The notes below the pieces were generated by a model. That model was not told where the DNA came from. It made no database searches and worked only from the letters and a program-made list of their open reading frames with translations. From contig NZ_FOWX01000005.1 of NCBI RefSeq assembly GCF_900115555.1, forward strand, positions 155,918 to 219,917: a stretch of DNA of 64,000 bases, read 5' to 3'. Numbering within the stretch: position 1 is the stretch's first letter; the number at the start of each line of letters is the position of its first letter. Position numbers and translations under genes: made by a program. This stretch comes from Pseudomonas borbori. GTDB lineage: Bacteria > Pseudomonadota > Gammaproteobacteria > Pseudomonadales > Pseudomonadaceae. This document shows, piece by piece, positions 19,286-28,701 of this stretch.

Positions 19286-21430
19286 ATGCTCAGTACCGAA
19301 CTCAAGTCCCAGATCCAGGGCGCCTACACGCGTTTTCTCGAAGCCAAATCGCTCAAGCCACGTTATGGTCAGCGCTTGATGATCGCCGACATCGCCAAGG
19401 TGTTGGGCACGATCGAGGTCGACGGGGAAGGTCGGCGCGAGGGCGAACCCGCCGTGGTGGCGGTCGAGGCCGGTACCGGCACCGGCAAGACGGTGGCCTA
19501 TTGCCTGGCGGCGATTCCCGTGGCCAAGGCCGCCGGCAAGCGTCTGGTGATCGCCACCGCGACCGTGGCCCTGCAGGAGCAGATCGTGCACAAGGATCTG
19601 CCCGATCTGATGCGCAACAGCGGTCTGAATTTCAGTTTCGCCCTGGCCAAGGGCCGTGGCCGCTACCTGTGCCTGTCCAAGCTCGATCTGCTGCTGCAGG
19701 AGGGCCATGCGCAAAGCGCCACCGCCCAGTTGTTCGAGGAGGAAGGCTTCCGCATCGACGTCGACGAGCAGAGCCAGAAACTGTTCGTCGCCATGATGGA
19801 AAAGCTCGCCGGCAACAAATGGGACGGCGACCGCGACAGCTGGCCCGAGGAGCTGGAGGACGCGCGCTGGTCGCAGCTGACCACCGATCACAGCCAGTGC
19901 ACCAGCCGGCATTGCCCGAACTTCCAGCAGTGTGCCTTCTACAAGGCCCGTGAAGGCATGGGCAAGGTCGACGTGATCGTCACCAACCACGACATGGTCC
20001 TGGCCGATCTGGCCCTGGGCGGCGGCGCCGTGCTGCCCGACCCGCGCGAAACCCTCTATGTGTTCGACGAAGGCCATCACCTGCCGGACAAGGCCATCGG
20101 CCACTTCGCCCATTTCACCCGTTTGCGCTCGACCGCCGACTGGCTGGAACAGACCGCGAAGAATCTCAGCAAGCTGCTGGCCCAGCACCCCTTGCCGGGT
20201 GACCTGGGACGCTTGATCGAGCAGGTGCCGGAGCTGGCGCGGGAGATCAAGACCCAGCAGCAGTTCATGTTCAGCGCCTGCGAGCAGGTGGCCGAGTTCA
20301 AGCCCGGCGAAGACATGCAGGGCCGCGAACGGCCGCGTCACCGTTTCGTCGGCGGCCAGGTGCCGGAGCACCTGCGTGAGCTGGGCACCGAGTTGAAGAA
20401 GGGCTTTTCCAAACTCTCCGAGCTGTTCACCGGGGTGACCGAAAAACTCAAGGAAGCCATGGACGGCGAGGCCACCATCGGTATCGCCAGTCACCAGGCC
20501 GAGGAGTGGTACCCGTTGTTCGGCAGTTTATTGGCCCGTGCCCATGGCAGCTGGGAATTGTGGCTGGCCTTCAGCGCCGAAGACCCCGAAGACAGCCCGC
20601 CGATGGCGCGCTGGCTGACCCTGGCCGACAGCGGCGCCTTGTTCGACATCGAAGTCAACGCCAGCCCGATCCTCGCCGCCGAAACCCTGCGGCGCAGCCT
20701 GTGGAACGTCGCCTACGGCGCCCTGGTGACCTCGGCGACGCTGACCGCGCTGGGCACCTTCGACCGCTACCGGATGCGCGCCGGCCTGCCCAAGGCGGCG
20801 GTGACCTCCGTGGTGCCGAGCCCTTTTCATCATGCCGATGCCGGCGTCTTGCGGGTACCGAACCTGAATGCCGATCCGCGCGATGCGGTGGCGCATACCG
20901 CGGCTATCATCCGCGATCTGCCGGCGCTGGTGGCAGGCTCGCGCGGTACTCTGGTGCTGTTCTCCTCGCGCAAACAGATGCAGGACGTGTTCGAGGGCCT
21001 GGAGCGCGATTGGCGCAAGCGCGTGTTCATCCAGGGCAACCTGTCCAAGCAGGAAACCCTCAACAAGCACAAGGCGCGGGTCGACAGCGGCGAGGACAGC
21101 GTGTTGTTCGGCCTGGCCAGTTTCGCCGAAGGCGTCGACCTGCCCGGCGCCTATTGCGAGCACGTGGTGATCGCCAAGATCCCCTTCGCCGTGCCGGATG
21201 ACCCGGTGGAGGCGGCGCTGGCCGAGTGGATCGAGGCGCGCGGCGGCAACCCCTTCATGGAAATCGCCGTACCCGACGCCTCGCTGCGCCTGGTCCAGGC
21301 CTGCGGCCGACTGCTGCGTACCGAAGAGGACCGCGGCACCATCACCCTGCTCGACCGGCGGGTGGTGACCCAGCGCTATGGCAAGGCGATCCTCAATGCA
21401 CTGCCGCCTTTTCGCCGGGAAATCGGCTAG
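19286..21430 (+). CDS. dinG: ATP-dependent DNA helicase DinG
   Basis: 714-residue XPD-like superfamily 2 5'-3' helicase that resolves R-loops and damaged-DNA structures. Walker A is EAGTGTGKT (about residue 55). The Fe-S cluster cysteines include the group CTSRHCPNFQQC (about 200-211) and an earlier Cys in GRGRYLCLSK. The DEAH-type box is DEGHHL, and motif VI is QACGRLLRTEEDRG. Length is the family norm. It stands alone with a candidate LexA site upstream. Confidence 0.96.
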   Translation: MLSTELKSQIQGAYTRFLEAKSLKPRYGQRLMIADIAKVLGTIEVDGEGRREGEPAVVAVEAGTGTGKTVAYCLAAIPVAKAAGKRLVIATATVALQEQIVHKDLPDLMRNSGLNFSFALAKGRGRYLCLSKLDLLLQEGHAQSATAQLFEEEGFRIDVDEQSQKLFVAMMEKLAGNKWDGDRDSWPEELEDARWSQLTTDHSQCTSRHCPNFQQCAFYKAREGMGKVDVIVTNHDMVLADLALGGGAVLPDPRETLYVFDEGHHLPDKAIGHFAHFTRLRSTADWLEQTAKNLSKLLAQHPLPGDLGRLIEQVPELAREIKTQQQFMFSACEQVAEFKPGEDMQGRERPRHRFVGGQVPEHLRELGTELKKGFSKLSELFTGVTEKLKEAMDGEATIGIASHQAEEWYPLFGSLLARAHGSWELWLAFSAEDPEDSPPMARWLTLADSGALFDIEVNASPILAAETLRRSLWNVAYGALVTSATLTALGTFDRYRMRAGLPKAAVTSVVPSPFHHADAGVLRVPNLNADPRDAVAHTAAIIRDLPALVAGSRGTLVLFSSRKQMQDVFEGLERDWRKRVFIQGNLSKQETLNKHKARVDSGEDSVLFGLASFAEGVDLPGAYCEHVVIAKIPFAVPDDPVEAALAEWIEARGGNPFMEIAVPDASLRLVQACGRLLRTEEDRGTITLLDRRVVTQRYGKAILNALPPFRREIG

Positions 21431-21512
21431 CCTGCCGCGCGGGTTCCCAAGTGCGGTGCGGGCTGGAACAATACGCGGCTGATCATCCATTCCCCCGACC
21501 AAGGAGCCGCCT

Positions 21513-22658
21513 GTGCAGATTCAGGGCTATTTTGACCTTCAGTTCGAGGCCGTCAAGGACGCCTTCGCCGCCTTGTTCGAGGACCCGCAGGAACGTGGCG
21601 CGGCGCTCTGCGTGCAGGTGGCCGGCGAGACGGTGCTGGATATCTGGGCCGGGGTGGCGGACAAGGACGCTCAGCAGGCCTGGCACAGCGACACCATCCT
21701 CAACCTGTTTTCCTGCACCAAGACCTTTACCGCCGTGACTGCCTTGCAGTTGGTCGGCGAGGGCAAGCTCGAGCTGGACGCGCCCGTGGCCCGCTATTGG
21801 CCGGAGTTCGCCGCCGCCGGCAAGGAAAAAATCACCCTGCGCCATCTGCTCTGCCACCAGGCCGGGCTGCCGGCGCTGCGCCAGATGCTGCCGGCCGAGG
21901 CGCTGTACGACTGGCAGGCCATGACCGCGGCCCTGGCAGCCGAACAACCCTGGTGGCCGCTCGGCGAGGGCCATGGTTATGCGCCCATCACCTACGGCTG
22001 GCTGGTTGGCGAACTGCTGCGGCGCATCGAAGACCGCGGTCCGGGCGAGTCGATAGTCGCGCGCACCGCCAAACCCCTGGGTCTGGATTTTCATGTCGGC
22101 CTGGCCGATGAGGAGTTCGAGCGGGTAGCGCATATATCCCGCGGCAAGGGCAACCTGGGCGACGCCGCCGCCCAGCGCCTGCTCAAGGTCATGATGAGCG
22201 ACTCCGCGGCCATGAGTACGCGCGCCTTCAGCAACCCGCCGTCGATCATGACCAGCACCAACAAGCCGCAATGGCGGCGCATGCAGCAGCCGGCGGCCAA
22301 CGGCCACGGCAATGCACGCAGCCTGGCCGGTTTTTACAGTGGTTTGCTCGATGGCCGCTTGCTGGAAAGCGAATTGCTCGACGAGCTGACCCGTGAGCAT
22401 GGCGTCGGTGACGACAAGACCCTGCTGACCCGCACCCGCTTCGGCCTGGGCTGCATGCTCGACCAGCCCGAGGTGGCCAATGCCACCTATGGCATGGGGC
22501 CGCGGGCGTTCGGACACCCTGGGGCGGGCGGCTCCAGCGGTTTTGCCGATCCGGAACGCGATGTGGCGTTTGGCTTCGTGGTCAATAATTTGGGACCGTT
22601 CGTCTTGATGGACCCTCGTGCACAGAAACTTGCGCGTGTTTTGGCAGATTGTCTGTAG
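21513..22658 (+). CDS. Serine hydrolase, beta-lactamase class C / EstB-type esterase
   Basis: 381-residue cytoplasmic penicillin-binding-protein-like hydrolase. The SxxK nucleophile motif is SCTK (about residue 71). The Tyr-containing second motif is in PITYGW (about 160), and the C-terminal GHPGAGGSSGFADP region replaces KTG. Family members hydrolyse short-chain esters; the natural substrate is unknown. The start is GTG at 21513 with AAGGAG 6 nt upstream. There is no signal peptide, so it is not a periplasmic beta-lactamase. Confidence 0.88.
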   Translation: MQIQGYFDLQFEAVKDAFAALFEDPQERGAALCVQVAGETVLDIWAGVADKDAQQAWHSDTILNLFSCTKTFTAVTALQLVGEGKLELDAPVARYWPEFAAAGKEKITLRHLLCHQAGLPALRQMLPAEALYDWQAMTAALAAEQPWWPLGEGHGYAPITYGWLVGELLRRIEDRGPGESIVARTAKPLGLDFHVGLADEEFERVAHISRGKGNLGDAAAQRLLKVMMSDSAAMSTRAFSNPPSIMTSTNKPQWRRMQQPAANGHGNARSLAGFYSGLLDGRLLESELLDELTREHGVGDDKTLLTRTRFGLGCMLDQPEVANATYGMGPRAFGHPGAGGSSGFADPERDVAFGFVVNNLGPFVLMDPRAQKLARVLADCL

Positions 22659-22755
22659 GAAGCTCGGCTAAACTCCCCAGCACATTAGGCTTGTTCAAAT
22701 TGTTCATACCGGCCCGGCGCCGGTTTCCTTAGACTATTTCGCATGTGGATGACCG

Positions 22756-23406
22756 ATGCTCGCCAATAAATCTCTCGCCTTCGCCCTGTGTCTGCTCCTC
22801 GCCGGTTGTGCCGGCACCGAGAAGAGCAAGAAGCCACTAGCGGTTGCCATGCCGAGTCCGAAAGTCACCCAGGCCTGGCTCGACGATTACGAGCCGCGCG
22901 TACGTGAGGCAATCAAGGGCAGCCACTTCGAGCTGGAGCGGCGCGAGAACCTGCTGGTGGTGACGGCGCCGGTGCAGGGCACCTTCAACCCGGATCGTCC
23001 CTTCATGCTGCTGCCGGTGACCCTCGGGCCGATCAGCCGGGTTGCCAAATTGCTGGAAGGCGACCAGGGTGTTGCCGTGCTGGTGATCGGCCATGCCGAC
23101 AGCAGCGGCGCCGCTGCGGCCAACCGCGAGCTGAGTCATGAGCGGGCGCGGGCCTTTACCGCAATCTTCCGGCTCAGTGGACTGAAGCAAAATCGTTTGA
23201 TGGTCAAAGGCATGGGCTCGGACATGCCGCGGGCGGCCAATGACAGCGTCGAGGGTCGTGCGCTCAATCGGCGGGTGGAAATCATCCTGACTTCAAAGGA
23301 CACCATGCGGGGGCTGGTCGCCAAATACAGCCAGCCGGCTCCGGCCGCGCTAGTCGCAGTCAGCGCCAAGCCGAAAGACAGTGCCGATTCGGCGGCAGGC
23401 AAGTAG
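22756..23406 (+). CDS. OmpA-family lipoprotein (third in the window)
   Basis: 216 residues with a lipoprotein signal ending LLLAGC and a C-terminal OmpA-like domain (VLVIGHADSSGAAAANRELSHERA; shown as VLVIGHADSSG). It is more diverged than the tandem pair at 16-17.5 kb and lacks the glycine zipper. It probably binds peptidoglycan. It lies directly upstream of pdxH with a separate ribosome site. Confidence 0.88.
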   Translation: MLANKSLAFALCLLLAGCAGTEKSKKPLAVAMPSPKVTQAWLDDYEPRVREAIKGSHFELERRENLLVVTAPVQGTFNPDRPFMLLPVTLGPISRVAKLLEGDQGVAVLVIGHADSSGAAAANRELSHERARAFTAIFRLSGLKQNRLMVKGMGSDMPRAANDSVEGRALNRRVEIILTSKDTMRGLVAKYSQPAPAALVAVSAKPKDSADSAAGK

Positions 23407-23480
23407 ATCCTTGCCCTGGATCAAGCCAAGTCGGGTGGCTCCGGGTAAGCTAGGCAGCTTCCGTTCTCAAGGGCTTTGTC

Positions 23481-24128
23481 ATGACCCAGACCTTGGCCGA
23501 TATGCGCCGCGACTACATCCGTGATGGCTTGAGCGAGGCGCAGGCGCCTGCCGAGCCATTCAGCTTGTTCAAACAATGGTTTGCCGATGCGGTGAAAACC
23601 GAGCAACCCCCGGTCGAGCCCAATACCATGACCCTGGCCACCGTCGATACCGACGGCCGTCCACATTGCCGGGTGCTGCTGCTCAAGGGGCTGGACGAGC
23701 GCGGGTTCACCTTCTTCAGCAACTACGACAGTGCCAAGGGCGAGCAACTGGCCGCCAGGCCCTACGCGGCCATGACCTTCTTCTGGCCGAGCCTGGAGCG
23801 TCAGGTGCGCATCGAAGGGCGGGTCGAACGTGTTACTGCGGCCGAATCCGATGCCTATTTTCAGGTGCGTCCGCTGGGCAGCCGCCTGGGCGCCTGGGCT
23901 TCGCCGCAGAGCCAGGTGATCAAGGATCGTGCCGAGCTTGAAAGGCTGTTGGCGCAAGTCAAGGAGCGCTTTCTCGAGCAGGCGCCACATTGTCCGCCAC
24001 ACTGGGGTGGTTATCGTCTGCTGGCCGAGCGTGTCGAGTTCTGGCAGGGCCGCGCCAGTCGTCTGCATGACCGCCTCGATTACCGCCTGCACGACGGTGT
24101 CTGGAGTCGCGAGCGGCTGGCGCCCTGA
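23481..24128 (+). CDS. pdxH: Pyridoxine/pyridoxamine 5'-phosphate oxidase
   Basis: 215-residue FMN-dependent homodimer that oxidises PNP or PMP to pyridoxal 5'-phosphate. Family landmarks are RVLLLKG and [10 protein letters not shown] (FMN phosphate site), [14 protein letters not shown], and the C-terminal [12 protein letters not shown] (substrate-binding Arg and His). Length matches E. coli PdxH. A strong terminator follows. Confidence 0.97.
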   Translation: MTQTLADMRRDYIRDGLSEAQAPAEPFSLFKQWFADAVKTEQPPVEPNTMTLATVDTDGRPHCRVLLLKGLDERGFTFFSNYDSAKGEQLAARPYAAMTFFWPSLERQVRIEGRVERVTAAESDAYFQVRPLGSRLGAWASPQSQVIKDRAELERLLAQVKERFLEQAPHCPPHWGGYRLLAERVEFWQGRASRLHDRLDYRLHDGVWSRERLAP

Positions 24129-24158
24129 TCCCCGGGCTGGATCCGATCTGTTGCATAC

Positions 24159-24187
24159 GGGGCGCCTGCGGGCGCCCCGCTGTTTTT
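24159..24187 (+). terminator. Terminator of pdxH
   Basis: Stem GGGGCGCC / GGCGCCCC with a TGCG loop, then gctgttttt. It lies 30 bp after the pdxH stop. Confidence 0.88.
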
Positions 24188-24241
24188 GCGCGAGTGATAA
24201 CTGCCTTCGCTGAGCGCCGCCGGCGGGCGCAGGCTCTCCCC

Positions 24242-24478
24242 TCAGGGCGCCCGGTAGTCGGCGGCCGCGCGTTCCAGCCAGGCCTGCAGTTCGCGGCGCT
24301 TGACCTTGCCGGCCTGGGCTTCGCTCAGGCGCTGGAGCATGTAGGCCTTCTTTGCGGCGTCCTTGCCGGCCAGCGATAAGGCCAGGTCGCGGTCTGCCCA
24401 GCGCTTGATGCGCACGAACAGCCACCAGTGGAAGTAAAGCCCGGCACAGGTCAGGCTGGCGATGATGAAGTAATCCAT
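24242..24478 (-). CDS. Small single-pass membrane protein
   Basis: 78 residues. One N-terminal hydrophobic helix (MDYFIIASLTCAGLYFHWWL) is followed by a basic, Ala/Lys/Arg-rich amphipathic tail. Function unknown. It is convergent with pdxH. The clean frame and membrane-plus-coil design support a real gene. Confidence 0.72.
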   Translation of the reverse strand: MDYFIIASLTCAGLYFHWWLFVRIKRWADRDLALSLAGKDAAKKAYMLQRLSEAQAGKVKRRELQAWLERAAADYRAP

Positions 24479-24632
24479 GGGGGCTGTCCCTCCTTAATGC
24501 GGCGAAGCCTAACCGATAGCCTAAGCTGACTGAAGCAGGCTGGCCGTTGCGCAGGGTTTTTCCAGGGGCAGGATGACAGCTGCGTGCTTTGTCGGTCTAA
24601 TAAGCCAAATATTGCAAGCGGAGGCGGTTCTC

Positions 24633-25097
24633 ATGCGTAAGCCAGTTGCGTTGGTTACAGTTTTTACGGCATTGGCTCTGATCCTGGGTGGATGCGCGTC
24701 CAGTCTGACGGGCGACACTTATTCGCGCGATGAGGCGCGCGCGGTGCAAACCGTGCGCATGGGGACTATCGAATCGCTGCGGCCGGTGAAGATCGAAGGT
24801 ACCAAGACGCCGATCGGCGCCGGCGCCGGTGCGGTGGTTGGGGGCGTAGCCGGCAGCGGTGTCGGTAGTGGTCGCGGCAGCGCCGTGGCGGCAGTGATTG
24901 GAGCAGTGGCCGGTGGCTTGATTGGCGCCGCGACCGAAGAGGGCTTCACGCGCACCCAAGGTGTGGAAATCACTGTGCGCGAGGACGATGGCACCATGCG
25001 CGCCTATGTCCAGGCTGTCGAGGAGAATCAGGTCTTTCGGGTTGGTCAGCGTGTACGGATCATGACGGTCAACGGCACCAGCCGCGTCGCCCCTTGA
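24633..25097 (+). CDS. SlyB-like glycine-zipper outer-membrane lipoprotein
   Basis: 154 residues. The lipoprotein signal ends ILGGC. Residues about 55-105 form a glycine zipper (GAGAGAVVGGVAGSGVGS), and a C-terminal beta domain ends RVRIMTVNGTSRV. This layout matches the SlyB/Pcp family of envelope lipoproteins. ATG 24633 has GGAGG upstream. A terminator follows at 25107. Confidence 0.9.
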   Translation: MRKPVALVTVFTALALILGGCASSLTGDTYSRDEARAVQTVRMGTIESLRPVKIEGTKTPIGAGAGAVVGGVAGSGVGSGRGSAVAAVIGAVAGGLIGAATEEGFTRTQGVEITVREDDGTMRAYVQAVEENQVFRVGQRVRIMTVNGTSRVAP

Positions 25098-25106
25098 ACC
25101 ATGCTC

Positions 25107-25139
25107 AAGCCGGGTCAGCGTCAGCTGATCCGGCTTTTT
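25107..25139 (+). terminator. Terminator after the SlyB-like gene
   Basis: A 13-bp stem, aagccgggtcagc / gctgatccggctt (one G-T pair), followed by five T residues. Confidence 0.85.
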
Positions 25140-25577
25140 CGTGTGCGTAATTCAACGATTCCTACCCACCCGCTGGCAGTCTGTTGAACGGCTACCTGCG
25201 ATGCCCCTCTTGATAAAAGAGAGGGGCGTTAAAAACCGGCCTGCTACAGTCAGACAATCCCGCAGGTTGCGATTTTAGTAATACTTCTATTCGTATTGCT
25301 GCATCGATAGGCATGGATAATCGTGAAATAATCCCGCGCCGACAAAGGCTTAGCCGGCTCTGACAGAGGTCGGCGAGCGGCGGTCGAGCAATGTAAAAGG
25401 GCTCTCGGGGAATGACCACGGCCTTCCCGGGTCACGCAGCAGGCGTAGACCTGCCAATACGATAAGGCGCGCCAGAGCCATGACGCGGATTCAGCGTCAC
25501 GGGGCCTGGCGTAGCAGTTTGGACGCTAAGCGTCGGCCATGATCTGGTCGGCGGACTTGCAAAAAGGGGTTTTGTGT
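25140..25577 (+). other. Long leader region upstream of the sha operon
   Basis: 438 bp without a supported gene. It contains stem gcccctct / agaggggc (25203-25227) and two hairpins sharing a GACGC/GCGTC core: TGACGC..GCGTCA (25481-25499) and GACGCTAAGCGTC (25522-25534). The operon promoter and any leader control should be here. Confidence 0.55.
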
Positions 25578-28370
25578 ATGGCGCTTGCGCTAATTGTCGC
25601 CTTGCCATTCTTGGGGATGATCCTGCCATTGCTGGCCGAGCGAGTGGGGCGTTCGGCCTGCTCGGTGGCGGCGGGACTGGCGCCGATGCTGGCCCTGATC
25701 CTGTTGTTGTCGCAACAATCGTCGGTGTTTGCCGGTGATCTGGTCAGGGTCAAGCTGAGCTGGTTGCCGTCGCTGGGGCTGAATCTGAGCTTACGCCTGG
25801 ATGGCCTGGGTTTCCTGTTCGCCTTGCTGATTCTCGGCATCGGCCTGCTGGTGATTCTCTACGCCCGCTACTACCTGGCGAAACAGGAGCCGATGGGGCG
25901 TTTCTTCGCGTTCCTGCTGCTGTTCATGGGCTCCATGCTCGGCGTGGTGTTGTCGGAAAATCTGCTGCTGATGCTGATGTTCTGGGAGCTGACCAGCCTC
26001 TCGTCGTTCCTCCTGATCGGCTTCTGGAGTGGCCGTTCGGATGCCCGCACCGGTGCGCGCATGGCCCTGGCAGTGACCGGCGGCGGCGGTCTGGCCCTGC
26101 TCGCGGGGATCCTGCTGATTGGCCATATCGCCGGCAGCTTCGAGCTGTCGCAGGTACTGGCGGCCGGTTATGCGATTCGCGCCCATGCGCTGTATCCCCT
26201 GGCCCTGGTGCTGGTGCTGCTCGGGGTGTTCACCAAATCGGCGCAGTTTCCCTTCCACTTCTGGCTGCCCCACGCGATGGCGGCGCCGACCCCGGTTTCG
26301 GCCTATCTGCACTCGGCGACCATGGTCAAGGCCGGGGTGTTTCTGCTGGCGCGGCTGTACCCGGCACTGGCCGGTTCCGAATGGTGGTTCTACCTGGTCA
26401 GCATCACCGGCCTGGTGACCCTGTTGGTCGGCGCCGGTATGGCCCTGTTCCAGCACGACCTCAAGGGCCTGCTGGCCTACTCGACCATCAGCCACCTGGG
26501 GCTGATCACCCTGCTGTTCGGCCTCGACACGCGCCTGGCGGCGGTGGCGGCGGTGTTCCACATCATCAACCATGCGACCTTCAAGGCCTCGCTGTTCATG
26601 GCCGCAGGGATCATCGACCACGAGACCGGCAGCCGCGACATGCGCCGCATCAACGGCATGTGGAAGTACATGCCGCACACGGCCATGCTGGCGATGGTAG
26701 CGGCCTCGGCGATGGCCGGGGTGCCCCTGCTCAACGGCTTCCTGAGCAAGGAGATGTTCTTCAGCGAGACCCTCAACCAGCACCTGCTCGGCAGCTTCAA
26801 CTGGGTGATCCCGGCGGCGGCGACCCTGGCCGGGGTGTTCTCGGTGGCCTATTCGCTGCGCTTTATCCATGACGTGTTCTTCAACGGCGAACCGATCAAC
26901 CTGCCGAAGTACCCGCCCCATGAGCCGCCGCGCTATATGAAAGTACCGGTGGAAGTCCTGGTATTCCTCTGCCTGCTGGTCGGCATAGTGCCGGCCTACA
27001 CGGTGGCGCCGCTGCTCGCCGTGGCGGCGACCTCGACCCTGGGCGGCGGCCTGCCCGAGTACAGCCTGGCAATCTGGCATGGCTTCAACCTGCCGTTGCT
27101 GATGAGCTTCATCGCCCTGTTCGGCGGGATTCTCGTCTATTCCTGCCGCCAGCCATTGTTCCGCTGGTATGCCGGGCTGCCGAGCATGGATGCCCGTTTG
27201 CTGTTCGAGCAGGCCATGCTGCTGCTGGTGCGGGGCTGCGTGGCCATTACCAGGCGCCTGGAGAACGGTTCGCTGCAGCATTATCTGGCGCTGCTGCTGG
27301 GCGCCGCGCTGGTGGTGGTGACTGTCGGTCTCGGCCCCTTGCCGCAAGTCACCGGCTCGCTGGCGCTGACCCCGATCGACGGTATCACCGCCCTGGGTCT
27401 GGGCATTCTGGCCCTGGCCGCTCTGACCACTGTGGTGTTCCATCGTCAGCGCCTGGTGTCGCTGCTGATGCTTAGCGTGGTCGGCCTGATGGTGGCGCTG
27501 GCCTTTGCCCGTTACTCGGCACCGGATCTGGCCCTGACCCAGCTGTCAGTGGAGGTGGTGACCATCGTCCTGCTGATGCTGGCGCTGTACTTCCTGCCCG
27601 CTCATACGCGCGGCGAGTCGAGCAGCATCCGCGGTCTGCGCGATTTCACCCTGGCGGTAGGCAGCGGCGTGATGGTGGCGATCCTGGTATTCGCCGTGTT
27701 GACCCGTCCTTACGACAGCATCTCCAGCTTCTTCCTGGACAACAGCCTGTCCGGTGGTGGGGGCAGCAACGTGGTCAACGTGATCCTGGTGGACTTCCGC
27801 GGCTTCGATACTCTGGGTGAAATCAGCGTGCTGGCGATTGCCGGCGTCGGCATCTACGCCATGCTCGACGGCCTGCGTCTGTTCCAGCCGCACGCCGACG
27901 CCGAAGGCCGCAGTTGGGCGCGTGATCGCCATCCGCTGATCCTGGCGACATTGTCGCGGGTGTTGTTGCCGATGGCGCTGTTGATTTCGGTGTTCATCTT
28001 CCTGCGCGGCCACAACCTGCCGGGTGGGGGGTTCATTGCCGGCCTGGTCACCGCCGTGGCGCTGATCCTGCAGTACGTCGCCAGCGGCGTGCAGTGGACC
28101 CAGTCGCGGCTGCCGCTCAACTATCACCGCGTGGCCGGCGCCGGGGTGCTGATCGCCGGTCTTACCGGACTTGGCAGTTGGCTGTTCGATCGGCCGTTCC
28201 TGACCTCGGCATTCGGCCATTTCGAGATCCCCCTGGTCGGAGAGATCGAATTGGCCACTGCCATGCTGTTTGACCTGGGGGTGTACCTGACCGTAGTCGG
28301 TGCGACCCTGCTGATTCTCGCCAACCTGGGCAAGCTGACCCAGGAAAAGGCCGGACAAGAGGTACTTTGA
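25578..28370 (+). CDS. shaA: Na+(K+)/H+ antiporter subunit A with fused B domain (MrpA/ShaA)
   Basis: 930-residue polytopic membrane protein, first subunit of the multisubunit Mrp/Sha cation/proton antiporter. The N-terminal two-thirds is homologous to NuoL, with the proton-path motifs [16 protein letters not shown] and [30 protein letters not shown] (given as [15 protein letters not shown]). The C-terminal part (from about 700) carries the MrpB domain ([15 protein letters not shown]). I chose ATG 25578; an ATG 13 codons upstream is less likely because it adds a non-hydrophobic leader. The next gene begins 1 bp after its stop. Confidence 0.95.
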   Translation: MALALIVALPFLGMILPLLAERVGRSACSVAAGLAPMLALILLLSQQSSVFAGDLVRVKLSWLPSLGLNLSLRLDGLGFLFALLILGIGLLVILYARYYLAKQEPMGRFFAFLLLFMGSMLGVVLSENLLLMLMFWELTSLSSFLLIGFWSGRSDARTGARMALAVTGGGGLALLAGILLIGHIAGSFELSQVLAAGYAIRAHALYPLALVLVLLGVFTKSAQFPFHFWLPHAMAAPTPVSAYLHSATMVKAGVFLLARLYPALAGSEWWFYLVSITGLVTLLVGAGMALFQHDLKGLLAYSTISHLGLITLLFGLDTRLAAVAAVFHIINHATFKASLFMAAGIIDHETGSRDMRRINGMWKYMPHTAMLAMVAASAMAGVPLLNGFLSKEMFFSETLNQHLLGSFNWVIPAAATLAGVFSVAYSLRFIHDVFFNGEPINLPKYPPHEPPRYMKVPVEVLVFLCLLVGIVPAYTVAPLLAVAATSTLGGGLPEYSLAIWHGFNLPLLMSFIALFGGILVYSCRQPLFRWYAGLPSMDARLLFEQAMLLLVRGCVAITRRLENGSLQHYLALLLGAALVVVTVGLGPLPQVTGSLALTPIDGITALGLGILALAALTTVVFHRQRLVSLLMLSVVGLMVALAFARYSAPDLALTQLSVEVVTIVLLMLALYFLPAHTRGESSSIRGLRDFTLAVGSGVMVAILVFAVLTRPYDSISSFFLDNSLSGGGGSNVVNVILVDFRGFDTLGEISVLAIAGVGIYAMLDGLRLFQPHADAEGRSWARDRHPLILATLSRVLLPMALLISVFIFLRGHNLPGGGFIAGLVTAVALILQYVASGVQWTQSRLPLNYHRVAGAGVLIAGLTGLGSWLFDRPFLTSAFGHFEIPLVGEIELATAMLFDLGVYLTVVGATLLILANLGKLTQEKAGQEVL

Positions 28371-28371
28371 G

Positions 28372-28701
28372 ATGGAAGCTTTGTTTGCCGGAGCCCTCGG
28401 CATCCTCACTGCCAGCGGTGTCTACCTGCTGCTGCGGGCGCGCACCTTTCCGGTGGTGATGGGTCTGACGCTGATCTCCTACGCGGTCAACCTGTTCCTG
28501 TTCGCCATGGGCCGCCTGCAGACCGGGGTGACCACGGTGATCGGCGCTAACGCCGGCTATGCCGATCCGCTGCCACAGGCATTGGTGCTGACCGCCATCG
28601 TGATTGGCTTCGCCATGACCGCCTTCGTGGTGGTGCTGGCGCTGCGCAGCGTCGGCGAAATGAAGACCGACCACGTCGATGGCCGGGAGTCCGCACGATG
28701 A
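28372..28701 (+). CDS. shaC: Antiporter subunit C (MrpC/ShaC)
   Basis: 109-residue membrane protein homologous to NuoK, with three helices. Family features are LRARTFPVVMGLTLISYAVNLFLF and DPLPQALVLTAIVIGFAMTAF (core: PLPQALVLTAIVIG). It starts 1 bp after shaA and overlaps shaD by 4 bases (ATGA). Confidence 0.95.
   Translation: MEALFAGALGILTASGVYLLLRARTFPVVMGLTLISYAVNLFLFAMGRLQTGVTTVIGANAGYADPLPQALVLTAIVIGFAMTAFVVVLALRSVGEMKTDHVDGRESAR

Noticed and set aside
25791..27443. Long Gln/His/Arg-rich frame opposite shaA
   Set aside because: The composition (runs of Q, H, R, E) is the typical shadow of a membrane-protein gene; shaA itself is unmistakable.
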